Below the pieces are notes generated by a model. The model was not told the origin of the DNA. It made no database searches and saw only the letters and a list, made by a program, of their open reading frames with translations. From positions 496,001 through 560,000 of the forward strand of contig NZ_LT835160.1 of assembly GCF_900169715.1 (NCBI RefSeq): DNA of 64,000 bases, given 5' to 3'. The translations under genes were made by a program, and so were the position numbers. Source of the stretch: Kocuria massiliensis (GTDB taxonomy: Bacteria > Actinomycetota > Actinomycetes > Actinomycetales > Micrococcaceae). Numbering within the stretch: position 1 is the first letter of the stretch; each line of letters starts with the position of its first letter. This document shows, piece after piece, positions 17,838-26,947 of this stretch.

Positions 17838-20800
17838 GTGTTCTTCGTCGACGCCCCGGCTCACGAGTCAGAGGATTCTTCGAAAACCCTTGTGTACTCG
17901 GCATCGGATCTCGTCCGCGCCGCGGAATGCACCTGGGCTACGTTGCATCTGCTGGACGAGAAGATCGGCAAAATCCCGCGGCATGAGGTCCCTGAAGACC
18001 CCATGCTCGAGCGAACCTCCAAACTCGGTGACGAGCACGAAGCCGCCGTTCTCGCAGAAATGGTCGAACGGTACGGTCGATTTGATCCGGCAACCGGGCG
18101 CGGCGTCTATGAGATTGAACCCGCACAGAAGATGGATTGGGCAACCCTCGAAGCCAAGCACCTCGAATCTTTGGCGGCCCTTCGCTCCGGTGCCGACGTC
18201 GTTTTTCAGGCGTCCTTCTTTGACGGTCGTTTCCACGGGCGGTCCGACTTCCTGGTGCGCGAACCGGATGGCAGCTATCGCGTCTTCGACACCAAACTGG
18301 CTCGGCACGCCAAGGTCACGGCCCTGCTCCAGCTCGCGGCATACGCGGATCAACTCAGCGCGGCGGGAATTCCGGTTTCCCCGGAGGTCTCGCTGATCCT
18401 CGGCAATCGCGAACAGGCAACCTTCCCGGTCACCGAGTTCATGGCTGTCTATCTGGAGCGGCGCGAGCGCTTCGAGGAACTCACCCGGCAGCGCAGGGCG
18501 GCCTCCGAACCACTGGATTGGTGGGATGATTCCATTCCCCGATGCGGCTCGTGTCCACATTGTGCGGCCGAAATCGAGGCGCACGAGGATGTCCTGCTCG
18601 TGGCGGGAATGTCTCGGACGCGTCGCGCGAAACTTCGGGAACGCTACGGTGTGCGAACGGTCCACGATCTCGCACAACTAGACGACCCATCCTTACCATC
18701 GTCCGTGCGCAAGGCCCGCGACCAAGCGGCAATGCAAGCGGGGCTGGCCGTTCCCGACAACTCGGTGACCTACACCGCTAACGACGGCGTCGAGCATACG
18801 GTCTCGTACGTGGTCTCCAATGCCGCCGCGTTAACCCGGATTCCGCGGGCCAACCCAGGGGACATCTTCTTCGACTTCGAAGGAGACCCCCTGTGGCAGG
18901 ATCCAGAAGATTCTTCTTGGGGCATCGAGTACCTATTCGGCCTCGTCGAGACCCCAGAAGACCCAGCCGAGACTCCCCGGTTTGTCCCGTTTTGGGCACA
19001 CTCCCGGGCCGAGGAAAAGAAAGCCCTGATCGATTTCCTCGCCTACGTTCGTGACCGTCGCGAACGCTACCCGGACATGAAGATCTACCACTACGCCAAC
19101 TATGAGAAGCGTGCGCTCCGCGATCTCGCGGCACGGCATGGCGTCGGTGAGGAAGACGTCGACGATCTCCTGCGCCACGAGGTTCTCGTCGATCTGTACG
19201 AACCAGTCCGCGAGGCACTACGGATTTCGGAGGGTTCCTATTCGATCAAGAAGCTCGAACCGCTCTATATGGGGGAAAATCTCCGCGCTGGCGACGTCAC
19301 CAACGCCGCGGCGTCGGTGGTGGCATATTCCGAATTCTGTGCCGCCCGGGACGCCGGCCGCGATGAAGATGCTCACGGAATCCTCGCCGCCATCGGGGAT
19401 TACAACGAGTACGATTGCCTGTCCACACTGCGGCTCAGGGACTGGCTCCTCTCCCTCGCTTCCCGGTCTGCCGAGGCGGAACGCTCGGCCCCTACTCCGA
19501 CAAGGCAGACCATCGACCAAGACATCCTCGCGGAAGACGCCTCGGCTTCCCCCGTGGAGGAGTCCCTCGGGCACTTCGTGGAAACCGCATCACCGGACGT
19601 AACCGGTTTGGACCCGGAAGAGCACCGCGCCGTGGTGAGAGCAGTCGCCATGGTCGCGAGCGCGACGGGGTATCACCGCCGCGAGCGCAAGCAATTCTGG
19701 TGGACCCATTTCGACCGGCTCAGTGCCCCGGTCTCGGATTGGGAGGACCAACGAGATGTCGCCGTCGTCGAGCGGTTAGCCGTGGCGGAAGACTGGCACA
19801 AGGCGTCCGCCCGGGCGAGGGTGGAAAAGCGCGTGCTCGAGGGAACGGTGCGCATTCCGGAAGGATCCTCGCTCCGCCCCGGAGAGTCCGGGCTCTTTGG
19901 GATGTACGCCTTTCCCCTTCCGCCGTATCTCCGCGACGACGCCGGCACATCATCTTCGGCCCCGGAGCACGGCGGTTCCGTGGTCACTCGAGCGAGCGCC
20001 GCCCGCCTAACGCTCGAGGAGATCGAACCCACTCAGACGCCCGGCCAATTCCGAATCCACCTCACCGAGTCACGGCCGCAAGATTCCGAACCTTTCGACC
20101 AGGTCCCCATGGCCATCACGCCTCCTGCGCCGATTCGTACCGTCGCGCAAGAAGAATCTCTGGCAGCCCTGGCGGAAGAGGTAGACGCTTCCCTCCCCGA
20201 GTTGCCCCTCGGCGCTGGTCTGGACATTCTCGCCCGACGCCGTCCACGACTCCGCGGTGGCGGCCCCTTGCCTCAGGTCGGGGAACCGGGCCTCGGCGAT
20301 GGCTCATTGCCCATGGCTGACGCTATCCACTCCGCCGTCACGCGTCTGGACGACTCCTACGTCGCCGTTCAAGGCCCTCCGGGCACCGGAAAGTCCTTTG
20401 TGGGCTCACATGTGATCGGCCGGCTCGTGCGTGAAGGGTGGCGGATCGGTGTCGTGGCGCAGTCGCACGCGGTCGTCGAAAATCTATTGCGCGGGTGCAT
20501 CACCAATGGCGGTGTACCGGGCGATGCCATCGCCAAGGCCAAGCGGTCCCGGGGTACCGACGCCGCGGATCGTCCGGCGGTGCCCTGGCGTGAAATTTCC
20601 CCGAAGGAGCTCCCCGACTTTTTCGCCGAAGCCACCGAGACCACGGATGGACCGCCCGAAGGCCGCATTTACGGCGGTACTGCTTGGGACTTTTCCCATC
20701 AGGATCGCTTCGCCCCGGGTTCGCTCGATCTCCTCGTGGTCGACGAGGCTGGCCAGTATTCCTTGGCCAATATGCTCGCGGTATCTCGGTCGTCGCGAAA

Positions 20801-21614
20801 CATGCTCCTCTTGGGAGACCCTCAGCAATTGCCGCAGGTGACGCAGGGAAGCCATCCGTACCCGGTGGACGAATCCGCGCTCGGGTGGCTCTCCGCCGGA
20901 GAACGCACCTTGCCGCCCGAATACGGCTATTTTCTGGACGCATCGTGGCGCATGCACCCCGAATTGTGTGAGCCGGTGTCCAAGCTGTCTTATCAAGGCC
21001 GATTGCACTCGGCGTCCGCCGCGGCCACCCGGCGCCTCGAGGGTATAGGACCCGGTGTGTATCGACTCGATGTCGACCATCACGGCAACGCGACCTCGTC
21101 CCCTGAGGAGGCCCGCGTGATCGCCGAGGTCGCGCGGCAGCTGATCGGACTCCAGTGGACCCCAGGCGCCGATGCAGCTCCTCGCCCGCTCGAGGCGGAA
21201 GACATCCTCGTCGTGGCCGCATATAACGCTCAGGTCGAACTCATTGCTGAGGTCTTGGCCGAGGCGGGTCTTGGTGACGGCGAAGCGAAGGGCCCTCGCG
21301 TCGGAACAGTGGATCGTTTCCAGGGGCAAGAGGCACCCATCGTGATCGTGTCCATGGCGGCGTCGTCCGCGGACGAGGTGCCTCGGGGGATGGACTTCCT
21401 CTTGTCACCACATCGAATCAATGTCGCGGTCTCACGTGGGCAGTGGGCCGCCGTCGTCGTCAGCTCACCACAGCTGACGAATTTTTGGCCCGTCACGCCG
21501 GAATCGCTGGCGATCCTGGGAGGCTTCACAGGACTTCGCCGGGACGCCCGTGCGTGGCATGAACTTCCGCTCTCAGGGAGCAAGCAGGACAACGGAGGTG
21601 CGACCCGTGAATAA
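17838..21614 (+). CDS. TM0106-family RecB-like nuclease fused to SF1 helicase
   Basis: A 1258-residue protein. N-terminal third: RecB-like PD-(D/E)xK nuclease of the TM0106 group (GRSDFLV ... YRVFDTKLARHAK, and a cysteine cluster CGSCPHC typical of iron-sulphur or zinc-bound RecB relatives). Middle: RNase H-like/YprB-type region (DIFFDFEGDPLW ... YNEYDCLSTLRLRDW). C-terminal third: Upf1/DNA2-type SF1B helicase with Walker A GPPGTGKS (K852), Walker B VVDEAG (D969, E970), GDPQQLPQV, WRMHPEL, and VDRFQGQEAPIVIVS. It probably unwinds and trims nucleic acid in repair or RNA/DNA quality control. The GTG at 17838 is chosen because AGGAGG lies 5 bases upstream. Confidence 0.87.
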   Translation: MFFVDAPAHESEDSSKTLVYSASDLVRAAECTWATLHLLDEKIGKIPRHEVPEDPMLERTSKLGDEHEAAVLAEMVERYGRFDPATGRGVYEIEPAQKMDWATLEAKHLESLAALRSGADVVFQASFFDGRFHGRSDFLVREPDGSYRVFDTKLARHAKVTALLQLAAYADQLSAAGIPVSPEVSLILGNREQATFPVTEFMAVYLERRERFEELTRQRRAASEPLDWWDDSIPRCGSCPHCAAEIEAHEDVLLVAGMSRTRRAKLRERYGVRTVHDLAQLDDPSLPSSVRKARDQAAMQAGLAVPDNSVTYTANDGVEHTVSYVVSNAAALTRIPRANPGDIFFDFEGDPLWQDPEDSSWGIEYLFGLVETPEDPAETPRFVPFWAHSRAEEKKALIDFLAYVRDRRERYPDMKIYHYANYEKRALRDLAARHGVGEEDVDDLLRHEVLVDLYEPVREALRISEGSYSIKKLEPLYMGENLRAGDVTNAAASVVAYSEFCAARDAGRDEDAHGILAAIGDYNEYDCLSTLRLRDWLLSLASRSAEAERSAPTPTRQTIDQDILAEDASASPVEESLGHFVETASPDVTGLDPEEHRAVVRAVAMVASATGYHRRERKQFWWTHFDRLSAPVSDWEDQRDVAVVERLAVAEDWHKASARARVEKRVLEGTVRIPEGSSLRPGESGLFGMYAFPLPPYLRDDAGTSSSAPEHGGSVVTRASAARLTLEEIEPTQTPGQFRIHLTESRPQDSEPFDQVPMAITPPAPIRTVAQEESLAALAEEVDASLPELPLGAGLDILARRRPRLRGGGPLPQVGEPGLGDGSLPMADAIHSAVTRLDDSYVAVQGPPGTGKSFVGSHVIGRLVREGWRIGVVAQSHAVVENLLRGCITNGGVPGDAIAKAKRSRGTDAADRPAVPWREISPKELPDFFAEATETTDGPPEGRIYGGTAWDFSHQDRFAPGSLDLLVVDEAGQYSLANMLAVSRSSRNMLLLGDPQQLPQVTQGSHPYPVDESALGWLSAGERTLPPEYGYFLDASWRMHPELCEPVSKLSYQGRLHSASAAATRRLEGIGPGVYRLDVDHHGNATSSPEEARVIAEVARQLIGLQWTPGADAAPRPLEAEDILVVAAYNAQVELIAEVLAEAGLGDGEAKGPRVGTVDRFQGQEAPIVIVSMAASSADEVPRGMDFLLSPHRINVAVSRGQWAAVVVSSPQLTNFWPVTPESLAILGGFTGLRRDARAWHELPLSGSKQDNGGATRE

Positions 21615-22341
21615 TGATGGAGACCAAAAGAGAAGGCCAGAAGAGGAGTGGACGGTGAACATCACACCCAGCTACAGGGCACGGACTCCTTATATTTTTC
21701 ATTTTGAGGAACAAACCGTGGTCTTGGGTGACCCATCGTTTCTGAAACCCATCGAGACCTATCTGCTCACCGCGGATCTGGCCACCCGAACCACCTATTG
21801 GGACCGCATCACGCAGGACCCAGAAGATTTCGACCCCGATCCCGAACCCGAAGACATCAACAGCGTCGGGATCGAAGGTGACGAGACCACGTTCTGGAAC
21901 GCCATCGAATCCGCGATCTTCCAGCAGACCGAATGGCCCGAAGAAGACGGCGCCGTTGCCTACGCTCCCCATATACCCGACTGGTTGTACCGCGCGCAGT
22001 CGTGGTTCTTCGACCCCATTGCGCCTGCGCTTGGACCAGGCAGCGACGGCGGGTGGATACGACGCCGCAGTGCCTCCGACGGCCGCGGGTACCCCGTGGG
22101 TCTGTTCCAATTGACCGAGGAGGATTCTTACTGGGTCTTCGCCTCGGAAGAAGACCTCCGGGACATCACCGACCTGTGCCGAACCCTGGGTCGATTCCGG
22201 GTGGGATTCGACCAGCTGACCTCTTACCTGGGACCCGACGACACCATCGGTTCCGTGGCGCTCCCCATCGAGAGCCGCCACGTGCTCCTGGAAGAGCTCA
22301 TGATCAGGGGCGTGGACGTCGAGACGATGTTCTGGGAGTGA
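21607..22341 (+). CDS. Hypothetical protein, coupled to the nuclease-helicase
   Basis: A 244-residue acidic, soluble protein I do not recognise. It has no signal peptide or membrane segment. The middle is rich in Asp, Glu and Pro (EDFDPDPEPEDINS), and the C-terminus has an ordered-looking VGLFQLTEEDSYWVFASEEDL block. Start is GTG at 21607 with GGAGG 8 bases upstream, overlapping the end of the helicase gene, so translation is coupled. The tail overlaps the convergent nagA by 38 bases. It may assist the nuclease-helicase, by context only. Confidence 0.7.
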   Translation: MNNDGDQKRRPEEEWTVNITPSYRARTPYIFHFEEQTVVLGDPSFLKPIETYLLTADLATRTTYWDRITQDPEDFDPDPEPEDINSVGIEGDETTFWNAIESAIFQQTEWPEEDGAVAYAPHIPDWLYRAQSWFFDPIAPALGPGSDGGWIRRRSASDGRGYPVGLFQLTEEDSYWVFASEEDLRDITDLCRTLGRFRVGFDQLTSYLGPDDTIGSVALPIESRHVLLEELMIRGVDVETMFWE

Positions 22342-23524
22342 GGTCTCGCACGGGAGAGAATTCCTCGTCCACGAGCTGAAGCGGCAGGCCCTCGCCCCAG
22401 GCGGCGAGACCGAGCGCCTGGGCGGGCCTGCTGGTTGCTGCCTCCAGCGCTTCGTCGGGTGAGACTCCCGCGGCTACGGCCGTGCGCACCGCCTGATCCA
22501 GCGTCAGCGTGGAACCGGCAATCGCACCCTGGGAGCCGTCCTCGGTCACGAGGCGTGCCACGCCGGCGTCGACCCGAACGCCCAGGCTACCGAGCCGGTA
22601 GTCGCCGTCGGGTTGCCCGGTGGCGGACATCGCATCGGTAATGAGGACGACCCGACCAGGTGCCGCCCGGAACAGCATCGCAATCACTTCAGGTGCCACG
22701 TGCACCCCGTCTGCGATGACCTCCAAATACACGTGCGGGGATTCCATCGCCGCCACCACGGGACCGGGTTGACGGTGATGAATCCCGTTCATCGCGTTGA
22801 ATGCGTGGGTCAGGATCGATGCACCGGCGTCGAAGGCCGCGCGCGATGTCGAATAGTCGGCGTCGGTATGCCCCACGGCCACACGCACTCCCTGGTCCAC
22901 AAGGTAGCGCGTCACGGCAAGTCCGGGGTCCATCTCGGGTGCGAGCGTGACCTGACGGAGGTATCCATCGGACGCCTCCACGAGACGTCGCGCCTCGTCG
23001 ATCGAGGCTTGATGCAGGTAATCGGCATTGTGCGCGCCCTTGTGCGCCGGGGAAATCCACGGTCCTTCCGCGTGAATTCCCTCCAAACGGATGTCCTCGG
23101 GTATGTCGCGGCCCGACTCGATCGCTCGGGCAATCCGTCGGCAGGAAGCTTCCAGCTGCTCGATCGGATTGGCCACGAGGGAGGCGACGGTTCGGCCTGT
23201 CCCGTGACGTCGGTGGGTCTCCAATAACTGCCGCATTCCGTCCGCGTCCTCGTAGGCATGCCCACCTCCGCCATGACAGTGAATATCCGTGAATGGTGGG
23301 ACCATCATCAGGCCAGAACCGTCGATCCATTCATCCACCGTTACCGGGTCGATCGCGGAGGTGTACGTCTCGTCGAGTCCGGCTTTGAGCGGGAACCCCA
23401 CCTCATCGAACAGCACCCACACGCTGTGGCGTCCTTGAGCGAGCGACGCTTCGGGAAGGTGGGCGAATGCGTGATGGGTATGCAGAGAACGCGTGGGCCG
23501 GGCGGAATGCAAAAGCGTCGTCAT
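22304..23524 (-). CDS. nagA: N-acetylglucosamine-6-phosphate deacetylase
   Basis: A 406-residue amidohydrolase that converts GlcNAc-6-P to GlcN-6-P and acetate. Key motifs are DIHCHGGGGHAYE (HxH metal/substrate site), the metal glutamate in IHAEGPWISPAHKGAHN, VGHTDADY, LTHAFNAMN, DGVHV and the catalytic aspartate in LITDAMSATG. Start ATG overlaps the stop of the upstream gntR (ATGA), forming a gntR-nagA operon. It is the point where the MurNAc, GlcNAc and sialic acid routes of this window meet. Confidence 0.95.
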   Translation of the reverse strand: MTTLLHSARPTRSLHTHHAFAHLPEASLAQGRHSVWVLFDEVGFPLKAGLDETYTSAIDPVTVDEWIDGSGLMMVPPFTDIHCHGGGGHAYEDADGMRQLLETHRRHGTGRTVASLVANPIEQLEASCRRIARAIESGRDIPEDIRLEGIHAEGPWISPAHKGAHNADYLHQASIDEARRLVEASDGYLRQVTLAPEMDPGLAVTRYLVDQGVRVAVGHTDADYSTSRAAFDAGASILTHAFNAMNGIHHRQPGPVVAAMESPHVYLEVIADGVHVAPEVIAMLFRAAPGRVVLITDAMSATGQPDGDYRLGSLGVRVDAGVARLVTEDGSQGAIAGSTLTLDQAVRTAVAAGVSPDEALEAATSRPAQALGLAAWGEGLPLQLVDEEFSPVRDLTPRTSSRRPRP

Positions 23525-24264
23525 GAAGCGGAATCCTTCGGTGTACGGATCACGGTCAGGTCAAAACCGTATCGGTCGGCTCGGTAGGTAGTCTCGGTGT
23601 GTTCCACGGGGCGCCCTCGGGCATCAAAGGCGAGCCGCTCCACGCGGAGGGCCGCCGCGCCCACAGGTTCCCGAAGATGACCCGCCTCCTCTGGGGTCAG
23701 GTTCACCGCGCGGATCGACTGATGCGCCGATTCGGCTCGATGCCCGCACTCGCTCAGATGACGGTCCAGAGATGCGTGAGGATCGGGAAGCCGCCCGCCC
23801 AACGCATCCAGTGGGACGTCCGCGATTTCCAGAGCCATCGGCTCACCGTCGGCCAAACGAAGCCGGTGCAAACGAACGACTGGTGAATCCACCGCGACCC
23901 TTAGCAACTCGGCCAACCGCTGACCGGCAGGTCGCGAGGTGCAGCCCAACGGCATGCTGTCCGGGACGTGACCACGCTGCACCATGTCCTGAGAAAAGGA
24001 GGTGAGCCGCACATCCTTACGGATCAGTTCCGGATCGGCCACATAGGTTCCCGAGCCGTGAACCACGTACAGCATGCCCTCATCCACCAGCTGGGCGATG
24101 GCCCGGCGTACCGTTGCTCGGCTCACGCCGTACGTTTTCTGGAGCTCCCGCTCGGTGGGAATGGCCTCGTGAAAAGCGAGACCGGTCAGGACATCACGCC
24201 GGAGCGCCGCCGCGAGTTCGCGATATTTGGACCGCGACACGGCATCGCCAGACTTCTCGACCAT
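23521..24264 (-). CDS. GntR/HutC-family regulator of nagA/nagB (NagR-like)
   Basis: A 247-residue repressor-type protein: winged helix at about 12-80 (IPTERELQKTYGVSRATVRRAIAQ region, wing YVVHGSGTYVADP) and UTRA effector domain at about 95-240 (SPVVRLHRLRLADGEPMALE, VEHTETTYRADRYGFDL). The ATG at 24264 follows GGGAGGACGG. It is divergent from nagB, with two GGTNNNNACC palindromes between them, and translationally coupled to nagA. It is a paralogue of the regulator at 17020. Confidence 0.9.
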   Translation of the reverse strand: MVEKSGDAVSRSKYRELAAALRRDVLTGLAFHEAIPTERELQKTYGVSRATVRRAIAQLVDEGMLYVVHGSGTYVADPELIRKDVRLTSFSQDMVQRGHVPDSMPLGCTSRPAGQRLAELLRVAVDSPVVRLHRLRLADGEPMALEIADVPLDALGGRLPDPHASLDRHLSECGHRAESAHQSIRAVNLTPEEAGHLREPVGAAALRVERLAFDARGRPVEHTETTYRADRYGFDLTVIRTPKDSAS

Positions 24265-24283
24265 TCGAACCGTCCTCCCATAG

Positions 24284-24337
24284 TGGTACGAACCAAAGAT
24301 ACACTCCCACCCAAAAATATCGAGATTGGTACGTACC
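24284..24337. promoter_or_regulatory. Two GGTNNNNACC operators between gntR-nagA and nagB
   Basis: TGGTACGAACCA (24284-24295) and the perfect palindrome GGTACGTACC (24328-24337) share the GGT-N4-ACC core of dre sites bound by NagR/DasR (GGTCTAGACC). Their spacing allows simultaneous control of both divergent promoters. Confidence 0.6.
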
Positions 24338-24367
24338 TCTAGTGAGGATGAGGGATATGCTGGAGGT

Positions 24368-25147
24368 ATGGAAATCATCGTTGCCCCCACCCCGAAACAT
24401 GTCGGCGAATTCGCGGCCGGTCGCATCGCGAAAGTTCTCGACGCCAAACCGAACGCCGTCTTGGGTGTGGCCACAGGGTCCAGCCCCGTTCCGACGTATG
24501 AGGCCCTCGAGCGCATGGCTCAACAGGGCTTGGATTTTTCCCAGGCCAGCGCCTTCGCACTCGACGAATACGTCGGCTTACCGGAGGGTCATCCCCAAAG
24601 CTACGCGGAGGTTATCCGCCGCGACGTCACCGAACGCCTCGGCATGAATCCGGAGCGGGTCCATGTTCCCCGCGGCCACGCTGACGACATCCCCGCGGCG
24701 TGTGAGGAGTACGAGCGCGCCATCGCAACCGCCGGTGGCGTCGACATTCAGCTGCTCGGCATCGGGGCGAACGGCCACATCGGCTTCAACGAACCCAGCT
24801 CCTCGCTCGCGGGCCGCACCCGCGTCAAGACCCTCACCCCCAAGACGCGCAGCGATAATGCGCGCTTCTTCGAAGGCGACCTCTCCCGGGTCCCCACGCA
24901 CTGCATCACGCAAGGAATTGGCACCATCTTGGATGCCAGAATCGCACTCCTCGTGGCGACCGGCGAAGATAAGGCCTCCGCGGTCCAGGCCATGGTCGAG
25001 GGACCCGCCGGTGCGTTCTGCCCCGCCACGGCCCTTCAATGGCACCGTCGGGCGATCATCGTGGTGGACGAAGCCGCGGCCTCTCAATTGACGCAGAGGG
25101 AGTATTACGACTTCGTCCGGGACAACCGTCCCGACTGGCAACGCTAG
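24368..25147 (+). CDS. nagB: Glucosamine-6-phosphate deaminase
   Basis: A 259-residue cytoplasmic enzyme converting GlcN-6-P to fructose-6-P and ammonia. Motifs: VATGSSPVPTYEAL, the catalytic aspartate in FALDEYVGL, and LGIGANGHIGFNEP with the ring-opening histidine region. Length and sequence are typical. The start is ATG 24368; the only strong purine tract (GGAGG) is just one base before it, so initiation may rely on an upstream GAGG or be leaderless. The upstream palindromes imply control by the divergent GntR protein. Confidence 0.95.
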   Translation: MEIIVAPTPKHVGEFAAGRIAKVLDAKPNAVLGVATGSSPVPTYEALERMAQQGLDFSQASAFALDEYVGLPEGHPQSYAEVIRRDVTERLGMNPERVHVPRGHADDIPAACEEYERAIATAGGVDIQLLGIGANGHIGFNEPSSSLAGRTRVKTLTPKTRSDNARFFEGDLSRVPTHCITQGIGTILDARIALLVATGEDKASAVQAMVEGPAGAFCPATALQWHRRAIIVVDEAAASQLTQREYYDFVRDNRPDWQR

Positions 25148-25167
25148 CCGCACCGTCCCACGGCACA

Positions 25168-25205
25168 GCCCGGTGCACCCACCGCCATGGCGAGGAGCAC
25201 CGGGC
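25168..25205. terminator. Convergent terminator nagB / nanE
   Basis: Nine-base arms GCCCGGTGC (25168-25176) and GCACCGGGC (25197-25205) flank a 20-base loop between two converging genes. No U-run follows. Confidence 0.5.
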
Positions 25206-25225
25206 ACGTGCCCACGCGGTGCGCC

Positions 25226-25909
25226 CTAGTTCAGGGCCTCCACGAACCACGAGGTAATGGTCGACGGATGCGTGATCGCAGTCCCCACCACGACGGCGTC
25301 CGCACCAGCCCGCATCGCTTCCGCCGCTTGATCCGGCGTATGAATGCGCCCTTCGGCCACGAGCATGCGGCCAAGTCCCGCCTCGGCGATGGCGCGAATG
25401 AGTTCCAGGTCGGGCCCGTTGCTCACGGGACGTTCTCCGGTATACCCGGCGAGCGTCGTCCCCACGAGGTCGGCACCGGCGTCGACGGCCGCGATCGCGT
25501 CGTCGAGCGACCCACAATCCGCCATGACGCGGGCCCCGGTGCTCTCATGCAGGGCCGTGATGGTTTCCCGGAGCGAGCGACCGTCGGGCCGAGGCCGACG
25601 GGTTCCATCCAGGGCCACGATGTGGGCACCGGCCTGAGCCACCGCGAGGGCGTGATGCAGCGTCGGGGTGATGAACACCCCCTCGTGGCCGTCTTTGAAA
25701 AGGCCAATTACGGGGACTTCCACGGCTGAGCGAGCAAACTGGATATCGGCAATTCCCTGCACCCTGACCGCCGCCGCGCCGCCGACGACGGCCGCCTGCG
25801 ACACCTGCGCCATGGTGCGGGGGTCTCTCATCGCCTCGCCCGGATAGGCCTGGGCCGAGACGATGAGTTTGCCCCGGAGGGCCTCCAGCTCGCGGTCGGT
25901 GAGAAGCAT
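25226..25909 (-). CDS. nanE: N-acylglucosamine-6-phosphate 2-epimerase
   Basis: A 227-residue TIM-barrel epimerase that turns ManNAc-6-P into GlcNAc-6-P. Family features include KLIVSAQAYPGEAMRDP, GLFKDGHEGVFITPT, the DCGSLDDAIAA stretch, GTTLAGYTGE and the phosphate-binding end DAVVVGTAITHPS. ATG at 25909 has AAAGGAA 7 bases upstream. Last gene of the sialic acid operon, 48 bases after nanK. Confidence 0.93.
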   Translation of the reverse strand: MLLTDRELEALRGKLIVSAQAYPGEAMRDPRTMAQVSQAAVVGGAAAVRVQGIADIQFARSAVEVPVIGLFKDGHEGVFITPTLHHALAVAQAGAHIVALDGTRRPRPDGRSLRETITALHESTGARVMADCGSLDDAIAAVDAGADLVGTTLAGYTGERPVSNGPDLELIRAIAEAGLGRMLVAEGRIHTPDQAAEAMRAGADAVVVGTAITHPSTITSWFVEALN

Positions 25910-25957
25910 GGGATATTCCTTTCGCAGGTTCGGGCCTTTCACCGCCCGTTCTCGTGG

Positions 25958-26947
25958 TCAGCTCTGAGGGTCGGCCGGGTTCTCGTCCGCCCAGGCCAGA
26001 GAAGCGGCGCCCAGCAATGCGGCGGACCCTCCCGAAGACACGGGTTCGGGAAGTGTTTCGATACCGGAAATGCGGACGTGCCGATACGTGCGGAGCATGG
26101 GTTCCCACCAGAGCGGGCCAGCGGTTGCGAGGCCCCCCGAGAGCACCAAACGGTCGGGGTCGAGCGCATTGGCCAGGCCCGCCAGGAAAGACCCCGCGAT
26201 CTCCGCAGACACCCGAATCACCCTTTGTGCCACCGGGTCGCTCTCGGCCACGGCAAACAGGTCCCGGGTGGTCGCTACGTCGCGGGTGCCACCGGCCGTG
26301 CGATAAACCCCGGGGAACGAAGCTCCGGCGCACGCATCTTCCAGGATGAGGTGCTCGGGATCCACGGCCGTGGGTACAAACAGGTCCATCTCGGGGTGAT
26401 ACGGAACGGGCATCATGCCGACGTGCCCCGCCACGAAGTGCTTGCCCACTTGCGGTTTCCCGTCGATCAGCACGGCGCCGCCCACGCCGGTCCCGAAGGC
26501 TACCAATACGGTGGTGCCTTCGGAATCTTGTCCGGAGTTCCTCCGAAACATGTCTTCACCGAGGGCATGAGCGTGCACGTCGTTAATCGGCCGCACCGTG
26601 TGGATCGGCCGACCTGGGATATCCGCCAAACGCTCGGTCAGACGTTCCGCGAGGTGTGTGCCGGTCCAACCGGGAATATGCGGCGTCGCCGAAACGACGC
26701 ACCCGGTGTGCGGATTGATGACGCCGGCAGATCCGATGCCCAGGATGGGCCGCACGTCGATCCCACGATCGACGGCCTGGCCCACGAGCTGTCTGGCGAC
26801 CGAGGCCACGGCATCGAGGACCGCGTCAGGGCCGTCCTTGGCCGGCGTCGGCTCCTCGGCCCGGGCGATCACCTCCCCCGTGGAGGTCACGAGGGCACCG
26901 GCGGTTTTGGTTCCGCCCAGGTCGAGAGCGACCGCAGCTCGAGTCAT
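25958..26947 (-). CDS. nanK: ROK-family kinase, probable N-acetylmannosamine kinase
   Basis: A 329-residue sugar kinase of the ROK family. The N-terminal ATP loop ALDLGGTKTAGAL and the catalytic-type INDVHAHALGE aspartate and GTGVGGAVLIDG motif are clear. However, the usual zinc motif CxCGxxGC after GHxGH is missing: the sequence reads GHVGMMPVPY followed by a cysteine-poor segment. Its place between nanA and nanE, with ATGA overlap with nanA, argues for ManNAc as substrate. The missing zinc site makes exact function less certain. Confidence 0.82.
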   Translation of the reverse strand: MTRAAVALDLGGTKTAGALVTSTGEVIARAEEPTPAKDGPDAVLDAVASVARQLVGQAVDRGIDVRPILGIGSAGVINPHTGCVVSATPHIPGWTGTHLAERLTERLADIPGRPIHTVRPINDVHAHALGEDMFRRNSGQDSEGTTVLVAFGTGVGGAVLIDGKPQVGKHFVAGHVGMMPVPYHPEMDLFVPTAVDPEHLILEDACAGASFPGVYRTAGGTRDVATTRDLFAVAESDPVAQRVIRVSAEIAGSFLAGLANALDPDRLVLSGGLATAGPLWWEPMLRTYRHVRISGIETLPEPVSSGGSAALLGAASLAWADENPADPQS

